Shown: piece after piece, positions 1-5,576 of the stretch | How positions within the stretch are numbered: the first letter of the stretch is position 1 | How the letters are laid out: every line of letters begins with the position of its first letter | Assembly: GCA_937891475.1 (NCBI GenBank) | Contig: CALATC010000053.1 | Location: 1-6,883, forward strand | Length of the DNA stretch: 6,883 nucleotides | Direction of reading: 5' to 3' | Origin: an uncultured Granulicatella sp. | GTDB taxonomy: Bacteria; Bacillota; Bacilli; Lactobacillales; Aerococcaceae | Notes under the pieces: generated by a model | Told to the model about the DNA's origin: nothing | Databases searched by the model: none | What the model saw: only the letters and a program-made list of their open reading frames with translations | Made by a program: the position numbers and the translations under genes

Positions 1-911
1 CCAATCGCTGGATTACTTTTGTAAAGTATCGGTCTGGAATGGATGTAGGGGAAAAGCGTAGACCACAAAGTGGTGCAATGAAATATGAATTAACAAATGG
101 AACAAGTATTGAATTACGGTTATCAGTGATTACAAACTTTAAAATGCAAACGTCCGTTGTGATTCGTTTATTACATTTGTCGATGGATGAGAAAAAATCT
201 GGAGAAGTATCCACCTATTTTTCAAAAGATATTGAGCTTCTTCAAACAATGTTGCATTACAAGAGTGGGCTAATATTATTTTCAGGGCCTGTCAGCTCCG
301 GAAAAACGACAACAATGTATCACCTGTTAAGAAATCGTGTTAGTGATACAAATTTACAAGTTATCACAATGGAAGAGCCAGTTGAAATGAGTGAACCTTT
401 ATTTTTACAAACAGAAATTAATGAAAAAGCAGGAATTACGTATGAATTACTAATCAAAAGTTCACTAAGACATCATCCTGATATGATGCTAATCGGAGAA
501 ATTCGTGATGAAATGACTGCAAAAATGGTTATTCGCGGGGCCTTAACAGGACATTTAATGTTAGCGACAGTTCATGCAAAAGATTGTAAAGGAGTTATTT
601 CAAGATTAGAGGAGTTAGGCATTACAAAAGATTTATTAAGGCAAACATTAGTTGCAGTAGTGGCACAACGTTTAGTACCGAGATATTGTTCTCTTTGTCA
701 GAGTCATTGTTGCTTTCATTGTAATCATATTCCTCTTTCAAAGAAAAAGGCTACTTTATTTGATATTGCATACGGAATTTCATTGCAGCATTTAATTCAA
801 GAAGAAGAATTTTTGAATCCACTGTTACATCCTTTTAATAGAAAGTTGAGGAAAGCTTATGCGCTTGGATATATTTCAAAAGAAAGTTTCGAAGCCTACA
901 AAATCTATTAA
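1..911 (+). CDS. comGA: ComGA, competence pilus assembly ATPase (5'-truncated by window edge)
   Basis: This is a secretion ATPase of the GspE/PilB family that powers assembly of the transformation pilus at the cytoplasmic face of the membrane. The reading frame is already open at the window edge (first full codon at position 3) and about 302 codons are present. The ATG at 39 is internal, because the upstream residues and the following MDVGEKRRPQSGAM read as continuous family sequence; the N-terminus is therefore missing. Counting from that Met, Walker A is GPVSSGKT at residues 83-90, the acidic box ITMEEP at 109-114, Walker B LIGEIRD at 151-157 and the His box GHLMLATVHAK at 171-181. A compact Cys cluster, CSLCQSHCCFHC (217-228), may bind zinc as in related ATPases. 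The Walker A has Ser where Gly is usual in this family, but GxxxxGKT is intact. It overlaps comGB by 53 bases. Identity is secure; the true start lies outside the window. Confidence 0.95.
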   Translation, partial: NRWITFVKYRSGMDVGEKRRPQSGAMKYELTNGTSIELRLSVITNFKMQTSVVIRLLHLSMDEKKSGEVSTYFSKDIELLQTMLHYKSGLILFSGPVSSGKTTTMYHLLRNRVSDTNLQVITMEEPVEMSEPLFLQTEINEKAGITYELLIKSSLRHHPDMMLIGEIRDEMTAKMVIRGALTGHLMLATVHAKDCKGVISRLEELGITKDLLRQTLVAVVAQRLVPRYCSLCQSHCCFHCNHIPLSKKKATLFDIAYGISLQHLIQEEEFLNPLLHPFNRKLRKAYALGYISKESFEAYKIY

Positions 912-1929
912 GAAATGGTCTAACAAAACACAGGCTTTGTTTTTAACCCAAGTAGGAGAATTATTAGAAGAGGGATTCACTTTACAGGAAACATTGGCAT
1001 TTGCTAAATTACTCATTCCAAAACAAGAACATGTGATTAGTAAAATGATGGAACAATTATTGATGGGTGAGAGATTTGATGAAGCTTTACATCTTGTAGG
1101 CTATGCTGATTCGATTTGTTCGCAAATATACTTATCCATGTCGACAGGTTCTTTTGCACTATCTTGTCGAACGATTGGACAATATTTAGCTCAAAAGGAT
1201 CAACAATTAAAAAAATTACGCCAAGTATTAATGTATCCATGTATTTTAATTGTGTTTTTAGTTTGTATGGTTGCTGCAATTCGTTATTTACTTTTAGGGC
1301 AGCTACAATCGATGGTTCAAGTAGAGAGTATTAAAGACCATATGATGCTTTATTTGATATGGAACGGTTTTGTTTATTTACCTTGGATTGTTTTAGGAGT
1401 CAGTCTGTTTATAGGGATTGTAGCAGGTATAGTATATGTATATTGGAAAAATAAAACAATTTTGAGACGTCTACGCTTATTAATTCATCTACCCATTGTA
1501 GGAAGCATAGTTCGTCAATATTACACATTTTTATATGCTAGAGAATTTGCCTATTTTTTAGGAAATGGACAGTCATTGCTGCAAATGATTGAACAGATGA
1601 AACAAGCAGGTACAAGTCCATTAACAAAGGCTATTGCTGAATTTATTGAAAGTGAAATGCAAAAAGGAATTTCATTTGCAGTTGCGATTGATCAATTGAA
1701 GTTATTTCAACAACCACTTATTTTACTAATTGTACAAGGAGAACTAACTCACCAATTAGACATTAAATTACGACAATTTTCCAAAAATTCATTTGAAGAT
1801 TTTAAAGGAACACTGGAAAAGAAAATTATGCTTGTTCAGCCAGTTCTATTTGTTGGAATTGGGCTCATGATTATGTCAATGTACATTATTTTAATGTTAC
1901 CAACGTTAACAATGATTGGAGGAAATTAA
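859..1929 (+). CDS. comGB: ComGB, competence pilus membrane platform protein
   Basis: This is the polytopic inner-platform protein (GspF/PilC family, T2SSF domains) that links the ComGA ATPase to pilin insertion. It has 356 residues, normal for the family. Two repeated cytoplasmic T2SSF-type domains can be placed at about residues 25-120 and 225-320. Hydrophobic membrane segments lie at about 124-146, 168-196 and 324-350. LPIVGSIVRQ (211-220) before the second domain is typical of the family. The ATG at 859 is chosen because GAGG at 848-851 sits 7 bases upstream; this puts the start inside comGA, giving a 53-base overlap and probable translational coupling. The stop is one base before the comGC start, and the last codons contain the comGC ribosome-binding site. 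Confidence 0.93.
   Translation: MRLDIFQKKVSKPTKSIKKWSNKTQALFLTQVGELLEEGFTLQETLAFAKLLIPKQEHVISKMMEQLLMGERFDEALHLVGYADSICSQIYLSMSTGSFALSCRTIGQYLAQKDQQLKKLRQVLMYPCILIVFLVCMVAAIRYLLLGQLQSMVQVESIKDHMMLYLIWNGFVYLPWIVLGVSLFIGIVAGIVYVYWKNKTILRRLRLLIHLPIVGSIVRQYYTFLYAREFAYFLGNGQSLLQMIEQMKQAGTSPLTKAIAEFIESEMQKGISFAVAIDQLKLFQQPLILLIVQGELTHQLDIKLRQFSKNSFEDFKGTLEKKIMLVQPVLFVGIGLMIMSMYIILMLPTLTMIGGN
1918..1922 (+). promoter_or_regulatory. Ribosome-binding site fixing the comGC start
   Basis: GGAGG lies 8 bases before the ATG at 1931. The longer open frame begins with a TTG at 1916 that overlaps this site, so that TTG cannot use it. The site therefore decides the comGC start, and it is encoded by the last codons of comGB. 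Confidence 0.85.
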
Positions 1930-1930
1930 G

Positions 1931-2236
1931 ATGAAAAAATTACTCAAAAAGAAAAAAGCTTTTACATTAATTGAATTACTCATTTGTCTATTTATTATTG
2001 GGCTGATGATGTTACTCATTATTCCAAATATTGCTAAACAAAGAGAAGAGGCACAAAAGAAATCGGATGCTGCAATTGTAAAAGTGATTGCAAACCAACA
2101 AGAATTGTACCAATTAGATAAGCATGAAGAAAAGAAACCGGATGCTCAAGCGTTAGAAAAAGCTGGTTATATTACTCAGGAACAATTAAAAGCGTATAAT
2201 AAGGCAATCGAAAATGGTCAAACACCTCCTCAATAA
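1931..2236 (+). CDS. comGC: ComGC, major competence pilin
   Basis: This is the major type IV-like prepilin that polymerises into the transformation pilus after processing by the ComC prepilin peptidase, which is not in this window. It has 101 residues. The class III leader MKKLLKKKKA is very basic and is followed by FTLIE; predicted cleavage is after Ala10, leaving Phe at +1 (usually N-methylated) and Glu15 as the conserved Glu at +5. A hydrophobic helix spans about 11-33 and continues into a charged amphipathic helix (about 37-66). The C-terminal half is hydrophilic and ends in TPPQ. No Cys pair is present in the soluble part, so no intramolecular disulfide is expected. The ATG at 1931 is preferred to an upstream TTG because of GGAGG at 1918-1922. 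It follows comGB by one base. Confidence 0.95.
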   Translation: MKKLLKKKKAFTLIELLICLFIIGLMMLLIIPNIAKQREEAQKKSDAAIVKVIANQQELYQLDKHEEKKPDAQALEKAGYITQEQLKAYNKAIENGQTPPQ

Positions 2237-2245
2237 TTAAAGATT

Positions 2246-2250
2246 GGAGG
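2246..2250 (+). promoter_or_regulatory. Ribosome-binding site before the triple ATG of comGD
   Basis: GGAGG is followed by three consecutive ATG codons at 2252, 2255 and 2258. Spacings are 1, 4 and 7 bases, so only the third has an ordinary distance. This is the basis for placing the comGD start at 2258. Confidence 0.75.
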
Positions 2251-2257
2251 AATGATG

Positions 2258-2704
2258 ATGAAGTCTCATGCATTTACTCTCGTAGAGCTACTCGTTTCAT
2301 TTAGTATTCTAATTATATTATTATGGCTAGTTCCTCCTGCTATAGTGGATTTTGGAGAAACGTATCAAGAAAGAGTGTTTATTAAGCAGTTTGAGAATGA
2401 TTTGAAATTGGTACAGGCTAGTGCGCAAGCGACTGGGAAATCTTCAAGTTTAGTGATTAATGATAAGAAGCAAAACACGTATTCTTTAATATGTTTTGGA
2501 AATGAAGGTTTAAATGCTACCAGAGAAATACCTCCTAGTATATATATATCTGGTATGAATACAATTAGTTTTAAAAATGAAACGGGTAATTTAACGACTT
2601 ATAATAAAGTACAAACTATTACATTTAAAGGTAAAAAATATAGTTATGAATATATTTTCAGGTTTGGAGGAGGTAGATATTATGTTAAAGTTTCAAAAAA
2701 TTAA
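2258..2704 (+). CDS. comGD: ComGD, minor competence pseudopilin
   Basis: This is a prepilin-like subunit of the transformation pilus, thought to belong to the minor pilin complex that primes or tips the fibre. From the third ATG it has 148 residues with a short leader MKSHA followed by FTLVE; cleavage is predicted after Ala5, with Glu10 at +5. The hydrophobic helix spans about 6-29. The rest is a soluble domain with a beta-rich look and ends in FGGGRYYVKVSKN; a Gly-rich C-terminal turn like this is common in ComGD/GspH-type pseudopilins. ATGs at 2252 and 2255 would only lengthen the leader by two or one Met and are too close to the ribosome-binding site. The last 23 bases overlap comGE, and the GGGR codons double as the comGE ribosome-binding site. 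Confidence 0.88.
   Translation: MKSHAFTLVELLVSFSILIILLWLVPPAIVDFGETYQERVFIKQFENDLKLVQASAQATGKSSSLVINDKKQNTYSLICFGNEGLNATREIPPSIYISGMNTISFKNETGNLTTYNKVQTITFKGKKYSYEYIFRFGGGRYYVKVSKN
2666..2674 (+). promoter_or_regulatory. Strong ribosome-binding site for comGE inside comGD
   Basis: GGAGGAGGT, a near-complete match to the anti-Shine-Dalgarno sequence, lies 7 bases before the ATG at 2682. In the comGD frame the same bases specify the Gly-rich turn. It rules out the ATG at 2646, which would make the open frame 12 codons longer and which lies upstream of this site. Confidence 0.85.
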
Positions 2705-3095
2705 AGCATATGCCTTTGTAGAAGCTCTCCTAGCTTTAATGATTGCCACTTTAACAGTATTATTACTTTCATTTGTATTAGGTGATTCCGTAAAAAGAGA
2801 ACAGCAGCATAAATGTGTTTTAAATGAATACTCGAATCAATTAATGAAGTTACATGAAAGTAGACTTCCAGTAAGCTATAAAAAAGATAAAACTAGCTCT
2901 ACAACTTCTACATCAAAAATAGGTGATACAAATGCTTCAAATAAAAACACTCATAAAACTAAAGAAGTCATTCATTTGAAAAAAATCAATTCAAAAACTC
3001 CAGTAACTTCTGTGCGCATTTCTTGTGATCAGGAGGAGGTGGTTCAAATTGAAAGAATGGATTCAAGCAAAAAAGTCAGCGTTTCTACTAATTGA
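2682..3095 (+). CDS. comGE: ComGE, minor competence pseudopilin with a low-complexity segment
   Basis: This is a minor prepilin-like protein of the transformation pilus, identified by position between comGD and comGF and by its N-terminus. It has 137 residues from ATG 2682. The leader MLKFQKIKA is followed by YAFVE; cutting after Ala9 puts Tyr at +1 and Glu14 at +5, which fits the pilin rule better than a cut before Phe12. A hydrophobic helix spans about 10-34 and a polar helix follows to about 60. Residues about 68-95 are rich in Ser, Thr, Lys and Asn and look disordered; this makes the protein longer than the roughly 100-115 residues I would expect. The C-terminal 15 or so codons overlap comGF (47 bases), and EEV there carries the comGF ribosome-binding site. 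Sequence conservation in this family is low, so the symbol rests largely on gene order. Confidence 0.82.
   Translation: MLKFQKIKAYAFVEALLALMIATLTVLLLSFVLGDSVKREQQHKCVLNEYSNQLMKLHESRLPVSYKKDKTSSTTSTSKIGDTNASNKNTHKTKEVIHLKKINSKTPVTSVRISCDQEEVVQIERMDSSKKVSVSTN
3031..3040 (+). promoter_or_regulatory. Ribosome-binding site directing a TTG start for comGF
   Basis: AGGAGGAGGT lies 8 bases (from the end of AGGAGGT) before a TTG at 3049 and inside the comGE frame. A GTG at 3025 starts a longer open frame but precedes the site, so it cannot use it. No ATG occurs in this frame near the pilin leader. Confidence 0.8.
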
Positions 3096-3624
3096 ACAAT
3101 TAATGGCATTAGCGATTTTTGCAGTTAGTATTCTACTAATTAGTGGAGTTTATCAAGTGTTATTAAAAGTGCAAAATAAATTGGAAGTCCCTAATTATAT
3201 AGAGTGGCATTTAATGGCGACGCAAATGGATACTCATTTACAAGGATATGCTAAAAATAATAATCCTGAATTAATTGAATTTGTAGATCAGCGAACTGTT
3301 AAAGAAGGGAATATTAGAGTGAGAGCAAAACCCGATGATGAAAATGTAAAGACGATTTTATGGATCAGTAAAGCTAATGGTTACCATCCATTATTAATTG
3401 GATATGAAAAAATGTTTCTTCATAGTGAAAAAGATGGAGTACGTATGAAAGGAATATTACGAAATAACGAAAAATTCGAAACATATTTTATTCCAGGGAA
3501 TCGTGTTATTTCACTTGAAAAAGAAGTCATTCAAAAAGAGGAATCCACTTTGAGTAAAGAAGGTCATAAAAAGGAGGACTCTCATGATAAAAAATCTAAT
3601 AAAACATCAAAAGATAAAAGCTAG
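3049..3624 (+). CDS. comGF: ComGF, minor competence pseudopilin with charged C-terminal tail (TTG start)
   Basis: This is a minor prepilin-like subunit of the transformation pilus. Starting at TTG 3049 it has 191 residues. The leader MKEWIQAKKSA is followed by FLLIE, with cleavage predicted after Ala11 and Glu16 at +5. The hydrophobic helix is about 12-33. Residues about 45-155 form the soluble domain and fit the ComGF family in layout (an alpha stretch with WHLMATQMD, then beta-like segments such as TILWISK and ETYFIPGNRVISL). Residues about 157-191 are almost all Lys, Glu, Asp, Ser, Thr, His and Asn and look disordered; this makes the protein longer than the roughly 120-160 residues I expect. 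The last 13 or so codons overlap comGG by 41 bases. The TTG start is deduced from AGGAGGAGGT at 3031-3040; a GTG at 3025 is less likely because it lies upstream of that site. Confidence 0.87.
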   Translation: MKEWIQAKKSAFLLIEQLMALAIFAVSILLISGVYQVLLKVQNKLEVPNYIEWHLMATQMDTHLQGYAKNNNPELIEFVDQRTVKEGNIRVRAKPDDENVKTILWISKANGYHPLLIGYEKMFLHSEKDGVRMKGILRNNEKFETYFIPGNRVISLEKEVIQKEESTLSKEGHKKEDSHDKKSNKTSKDKS

Positions 3625-3973
3625 TTTAGTAGTTCCTTTCTTAGCTTTACTATTTATTACAAGTTTAGTAACGGTTGCTTTCTATCAAATTAGAGTCGCA
3701 AATGCGAATCAGTATCGATTACTCCGTGATACGTATCAACTGAAAATAATGTTAGAATTAACAACTCAAAATTTAGATAGTCATTTAGAAGTAAAAGATA
3801 ATGAAATGATTTTTCCTACGAGAATAGACTTTTCGACTGGAATTGTAGAAATTAAATGGGATGAAAAAAGTAAAGTTTTTGATTTAAGTGCTCATTTAAA
3901 AAATGGTTCCACTCGTTCTGAAAAAGTTTATCTTGTATTTAATGAGAAGAAAGTTAACGAAAAAACACAGTGA
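3584..3973 (+). CDS. comGG: ComGG, minor competence pseudopilin lacking Glu at +5
   Basis: This is the last gene of the comG operon, a small membrane-anchored prepilin-like protein of 129 residues. The leader MIKNLIKHQKIKA is followed by SLVVP, so cleavage would fall after Ala13, with Pro18 at +5 where most pilins have Glu. Loss of that Glu is known in tip-type pseudopilins such as GspK, and ComGG proteins often depart from the consensus. A hydrophobic helix spans about 14-35; the rest is a short soluble domain ending in Lys- and Glu-rich residues. The start is supported by AAGGAGG at 3571-3577, 6 bases upstream and inside comGF. Assignment rests on position, size and the leader-plus-helix layout, as this family is poorly conserved. 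Confidence 0.82.
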   Translation: MIKNLIKHQKIKASLVVPFLALLFITSLVTVAFYQIRVANANQYRLLRDTYQLKIMLELTTQNLDSHLEVKDNEMIFPTRIDFSTGIVEIKWDEKSKVFDLSAHLKNGSTRSEKVYLVFNEKKVNEKTQ

Positions 3974-3979
3974 ATGAGT

Positions 3980-4007
3980 TTGTTTCATATGCAATCTATG
4001 GTATACT
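3980..4007 (+). promoter_or_regulatory. Predicted sigma-A promoter for rodZ-pgsA
   Basis: In the 66-base gap between comGG and rodZ, TATACT (4002-4007) is preceded by TGG (3999-4001), an extended -10 element. A weak -35, TTGTTT (3980-3985), lies 16 bases upstream. The start site would fall near 4014, giving a leader of about 25 bases. No hairpin-plus-T-run terminator for comG is visible in the gap, so read-through from comG is also possible. Sequence match only. Confidence 0.6.
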
Positions 4008-4039
4008 TTTTATGATAATATGAAAAAGTTGGTGGTTAA

Positions 4040-4921
4040 ATGGAACAAACAATTGGAGAAATCTTAAAACGTGCTCGTCAGTTAAAAGGATATACTTTAG
4101 ATGACTTGCAACAAATTACAAAAATTCAAAAAAAATATTTAATTGCAATCGAAGAAAATGATTTCGATTTAATGCCTGGAGACTTTTATACTCGAGCATT
4201 TATTAAACAAGTTGCAGAAACAGTTGGAGTAGATGGTGTTCGTTTGTTGGAAGAATTCCAATTAGAAACTCCAAAAAATCCTGGAGGAATTCCAGAGGAA
4301 GAATCTGTATTAGCAGATAAGAAATTTATCTCTAGCCGTTTGTCAAATAATAGAGAAGCTCAAACTTCTGTTACAAAAGCTTGGGGACAATTTAAAAATT
4401 ATTTACCTACAATTTTATTAGGTATGTTAGCTGTAGCAATTGTATTTGCGATTGCACAGTCATTATTGAATAAACGTTCAACTCCAAAGCCAGCAGCAGT
4501 TGCAACAACTGTAACAGCTCAAAATACAACAACAGCTGAAAAAGCAGAAGAAACAACAGTTGCAGAAACAACACAAACAACAACTACTACAAAAGAATCA
4601 AAAGAAACATCGATTCGTTATTCATATGCAAATGGAAATTCATTATATTACACAGCAAAATTAGCTGAATTTCCTGCAAACTTAGTAGTAACAAACCGTG
4701 CAAGAACACAATTATGGGCAAGAATTACTGCAAATCAAAGAGTTGTAGCTGATGGTGCTCCTACAACAGGACAACAATTAGTAGGATCAATTCCTGAAGG
4801 AACAAATTCAATTGTTTTAAACTTTGGTTATACACCAGTTGGTACCATTACTTTAGCAGGACAAGAAATTCAAATTCCTGATGGTGTAAGTGCTACAGCC
4901 ATTTATATTACAGTGGAATAG
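4040..4921 (+). CDS. rodZ: RodZ-like membrane-anchored helix-turn-helix protein
   Basis: This is a cell-shape protein of the RodZ/YmfM family, a bitopic membrane protein that links the cytoskeleton (MreB where present) or the division and elongation machinery to the envelope. It has 293 residues in the standard order: an N-terminal HTH_25-type helix-turn-helix (about 5-70, with IGEILKRARQLKGYTLDDL and DFYTRAFIKQVAE typical of the family), a charged linker, one transmembrane helix (about 121-143), a Thr/Ala/Glu-rich extracellular linker (about 144-190) and a C-terminal DUF4115-type beta domain (about 191-293). The ATG at 4040 has only a modest ribosome-binding site (GGTGG, 4031-4035, 4 bases away), but the N-terminal motif fits this start. 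It sits 10 bases before pgsA, as in many Firmicutes. Despite the DNA-binding-type fold, the family acts mainly through protein contacts. Confidence 0.92.
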   Translation: MEQTIGEILKRARQLKGYTLDDLQQITKIQKKYLIAIEENDFDLMPGDFYTRAFIKQVAETVGVDGVRLLEEFQLETPKNPGGIPEEESVLADKKFISSRLSNNREAQTSVTKAWGQFKNYLPTILLGMLAVAIVFAIAQSLLNKRSTPKPAAVATTVTAQNTTTAEKAEETTVAETTQTTTTTKESKETSIRYSYANGNSLYYTAKLAEFPANLVVTNRARTQLWARITANQRVVADGAPTTGQQLVGSIPEGTNSIVLNFGYTPVGTITLAGQEIQIPDGVSATAIYITVE

Positions 4922-4931
4922 AGGAAATAGC

Positions 4932-5519
4932 ATGAATATTGCCAATCGATTAACCATTGCTCGCATTGTTATGATTCCATTATTCTTACTAATGATGTGT
5001 TTTCCAAAAGATGTTTTAGGAATGGTGAATGTTTTTCATTCAAACTTAAGTGTTAGTTGGGTACTGGCAATGATTATTTTTACGATTGCTAGTATCACAG
5101 ATTTTTTAGATGGATATTTAGCTAGAAAATATCACTTAATTACAAATTTTGGAAAATTTGCTGATCCTTTAGCAGATAAATTATTAGTGATGACGGCTTT
5201 TATTACATTAGTAGGAGCTGGTGTCATTCCAATGTGGATTGTAGCAGTGATTGTATGTAGAGAACTAGCTGTAACAGGACTTCGTTTATTATTAGTGAAT
5301 GATGGTGAAGTACTGGCAGCAGCATGGCCTGGAAAAGTTAAAACTGCAACGCAAATGTTAGCGATTATCTTTTTATTGATTGATGATTTTCCAGTAAAAG
5401 GATTGCCGTTTTCAATTGGAACGATTTTATTATATGTTTGTTTAGTTGCAACAGTATATTCAGGAGTAGATTACTTTATAAAAAATAAACATGTTTTTGC
5501 AGATTCATTTTCTGTTTAA
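4932..5519 (+). CDS. pgsA: PgsA, CDP-diacylglycerol-glycerol-3-phosphate 3-phosphatidyltransferase
   Basis: This integral membrane enzyme joins CDP-diacylglycerol and glycerol-3-phosphate to form phosphatidylglycerophosphate, the committed step to phosphatidylglycerol and cardiolipin. It has 195 residues. The CDP-alcohol phosphatidyltransferase motif is complete: Asp57, Asp60-Gly61, Ala64-Arg65, Gly74, Asp78 and Asp82, with exactly the D-x2-DG-x2-AR-x8-G-x3-D-x3-D spacing. Hydrophobic segments lie at about 8-24, 42-56, 84-105, 108-122 (more mixed), 138-151 and 159-180. The N-terminus MNIANRLTIARI is typical. The ATG at 4932 is chosen because GAGG at 4921-4924 lies 7 bases upstream; an open frame from 4890 would run into rodZ and lacks such a site. 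It is probably co-transcribed with rodZ and ends just before a strong terminator. Confidence 0.96.
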   Translation: MNIANRLTIARIVMIPLFLLMMCFPKDVLGMVNVFHSNLSVSWVLAMIIFTIASITDFLDGYLARKYHLITNFGKFADPLADKLLVMTAFITLVGAGVIPMWIVAVIVCRELAVTGLRLLLVNDGEVLAAAWPGKVKTATQMLAIIFLLIDDFPVKGLPFSIGTILLYVCLVATVYSGVDYFIKNKHVFADSFSV

Positions 5520-5525
5520 TGGTGG

Positions 5526-5556
5526 AGGCTGGGATTTACCCAGCCTTTTGTTTTTT
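5526..5556 (+). terminator. Rho-independent terminator after pgsA
   Basis: AGGCTGGG (5526-5533) pairs perfectly with CCCAGCCT (5539-5546) around the loop ATTTA, giving an 8-bp GC-rich stem. The tail TTTTGTTTTTT runs from 5546 to 5556. It begins 6 bases after the pgsA stop and ends 20 bases before cinA, so it should separate rodZ-pgsA from cinA. Confidence 0.92.
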
Positions 5557-5576
5557 ATAAATGAGGAGTAGAAAGT

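Noticed and set aside
1037..1279. Open frame on the minus strand (80 codons) and a + strand frame at 1116-1334 within comGB
   Set aside because: Both lie wholly inside comGB in other frames and show no recognisable protein features; they are shadows of AT-rich coding sequence.
1916..1930. TTG at 1916 as the comGC start
   Set aside because: It overlaps the GGAGG ribosome-binding site that serves ATG 1931, and the extra residues MEEIK would precede a complete prepilin leader.
4005..4029. Inverted repeat ACTTTTT / AAAAAGT around the rodZ promoter and leader
   Set aside because: Seven A/T-rich pairs with an 11-base loop would be unstable and are likely by chance in this composition; there is no T-run to make it a terminator.
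4500..4614. ACA/ACT-rich stretch in rodZ as a tandem repeat or mobile insertion
   Set aside because: It encodes the Thr-rich extracellular linker usual in RodZ proteins; the units are irregular and the frame is unbroken.
4890..4931. N-terminal extension of pgsA from 4890
   Set aside because: It would overlap rodZ by 32 bases, has no good ribosome-binding site and adds residues not expected before MNIANRLTIARI.
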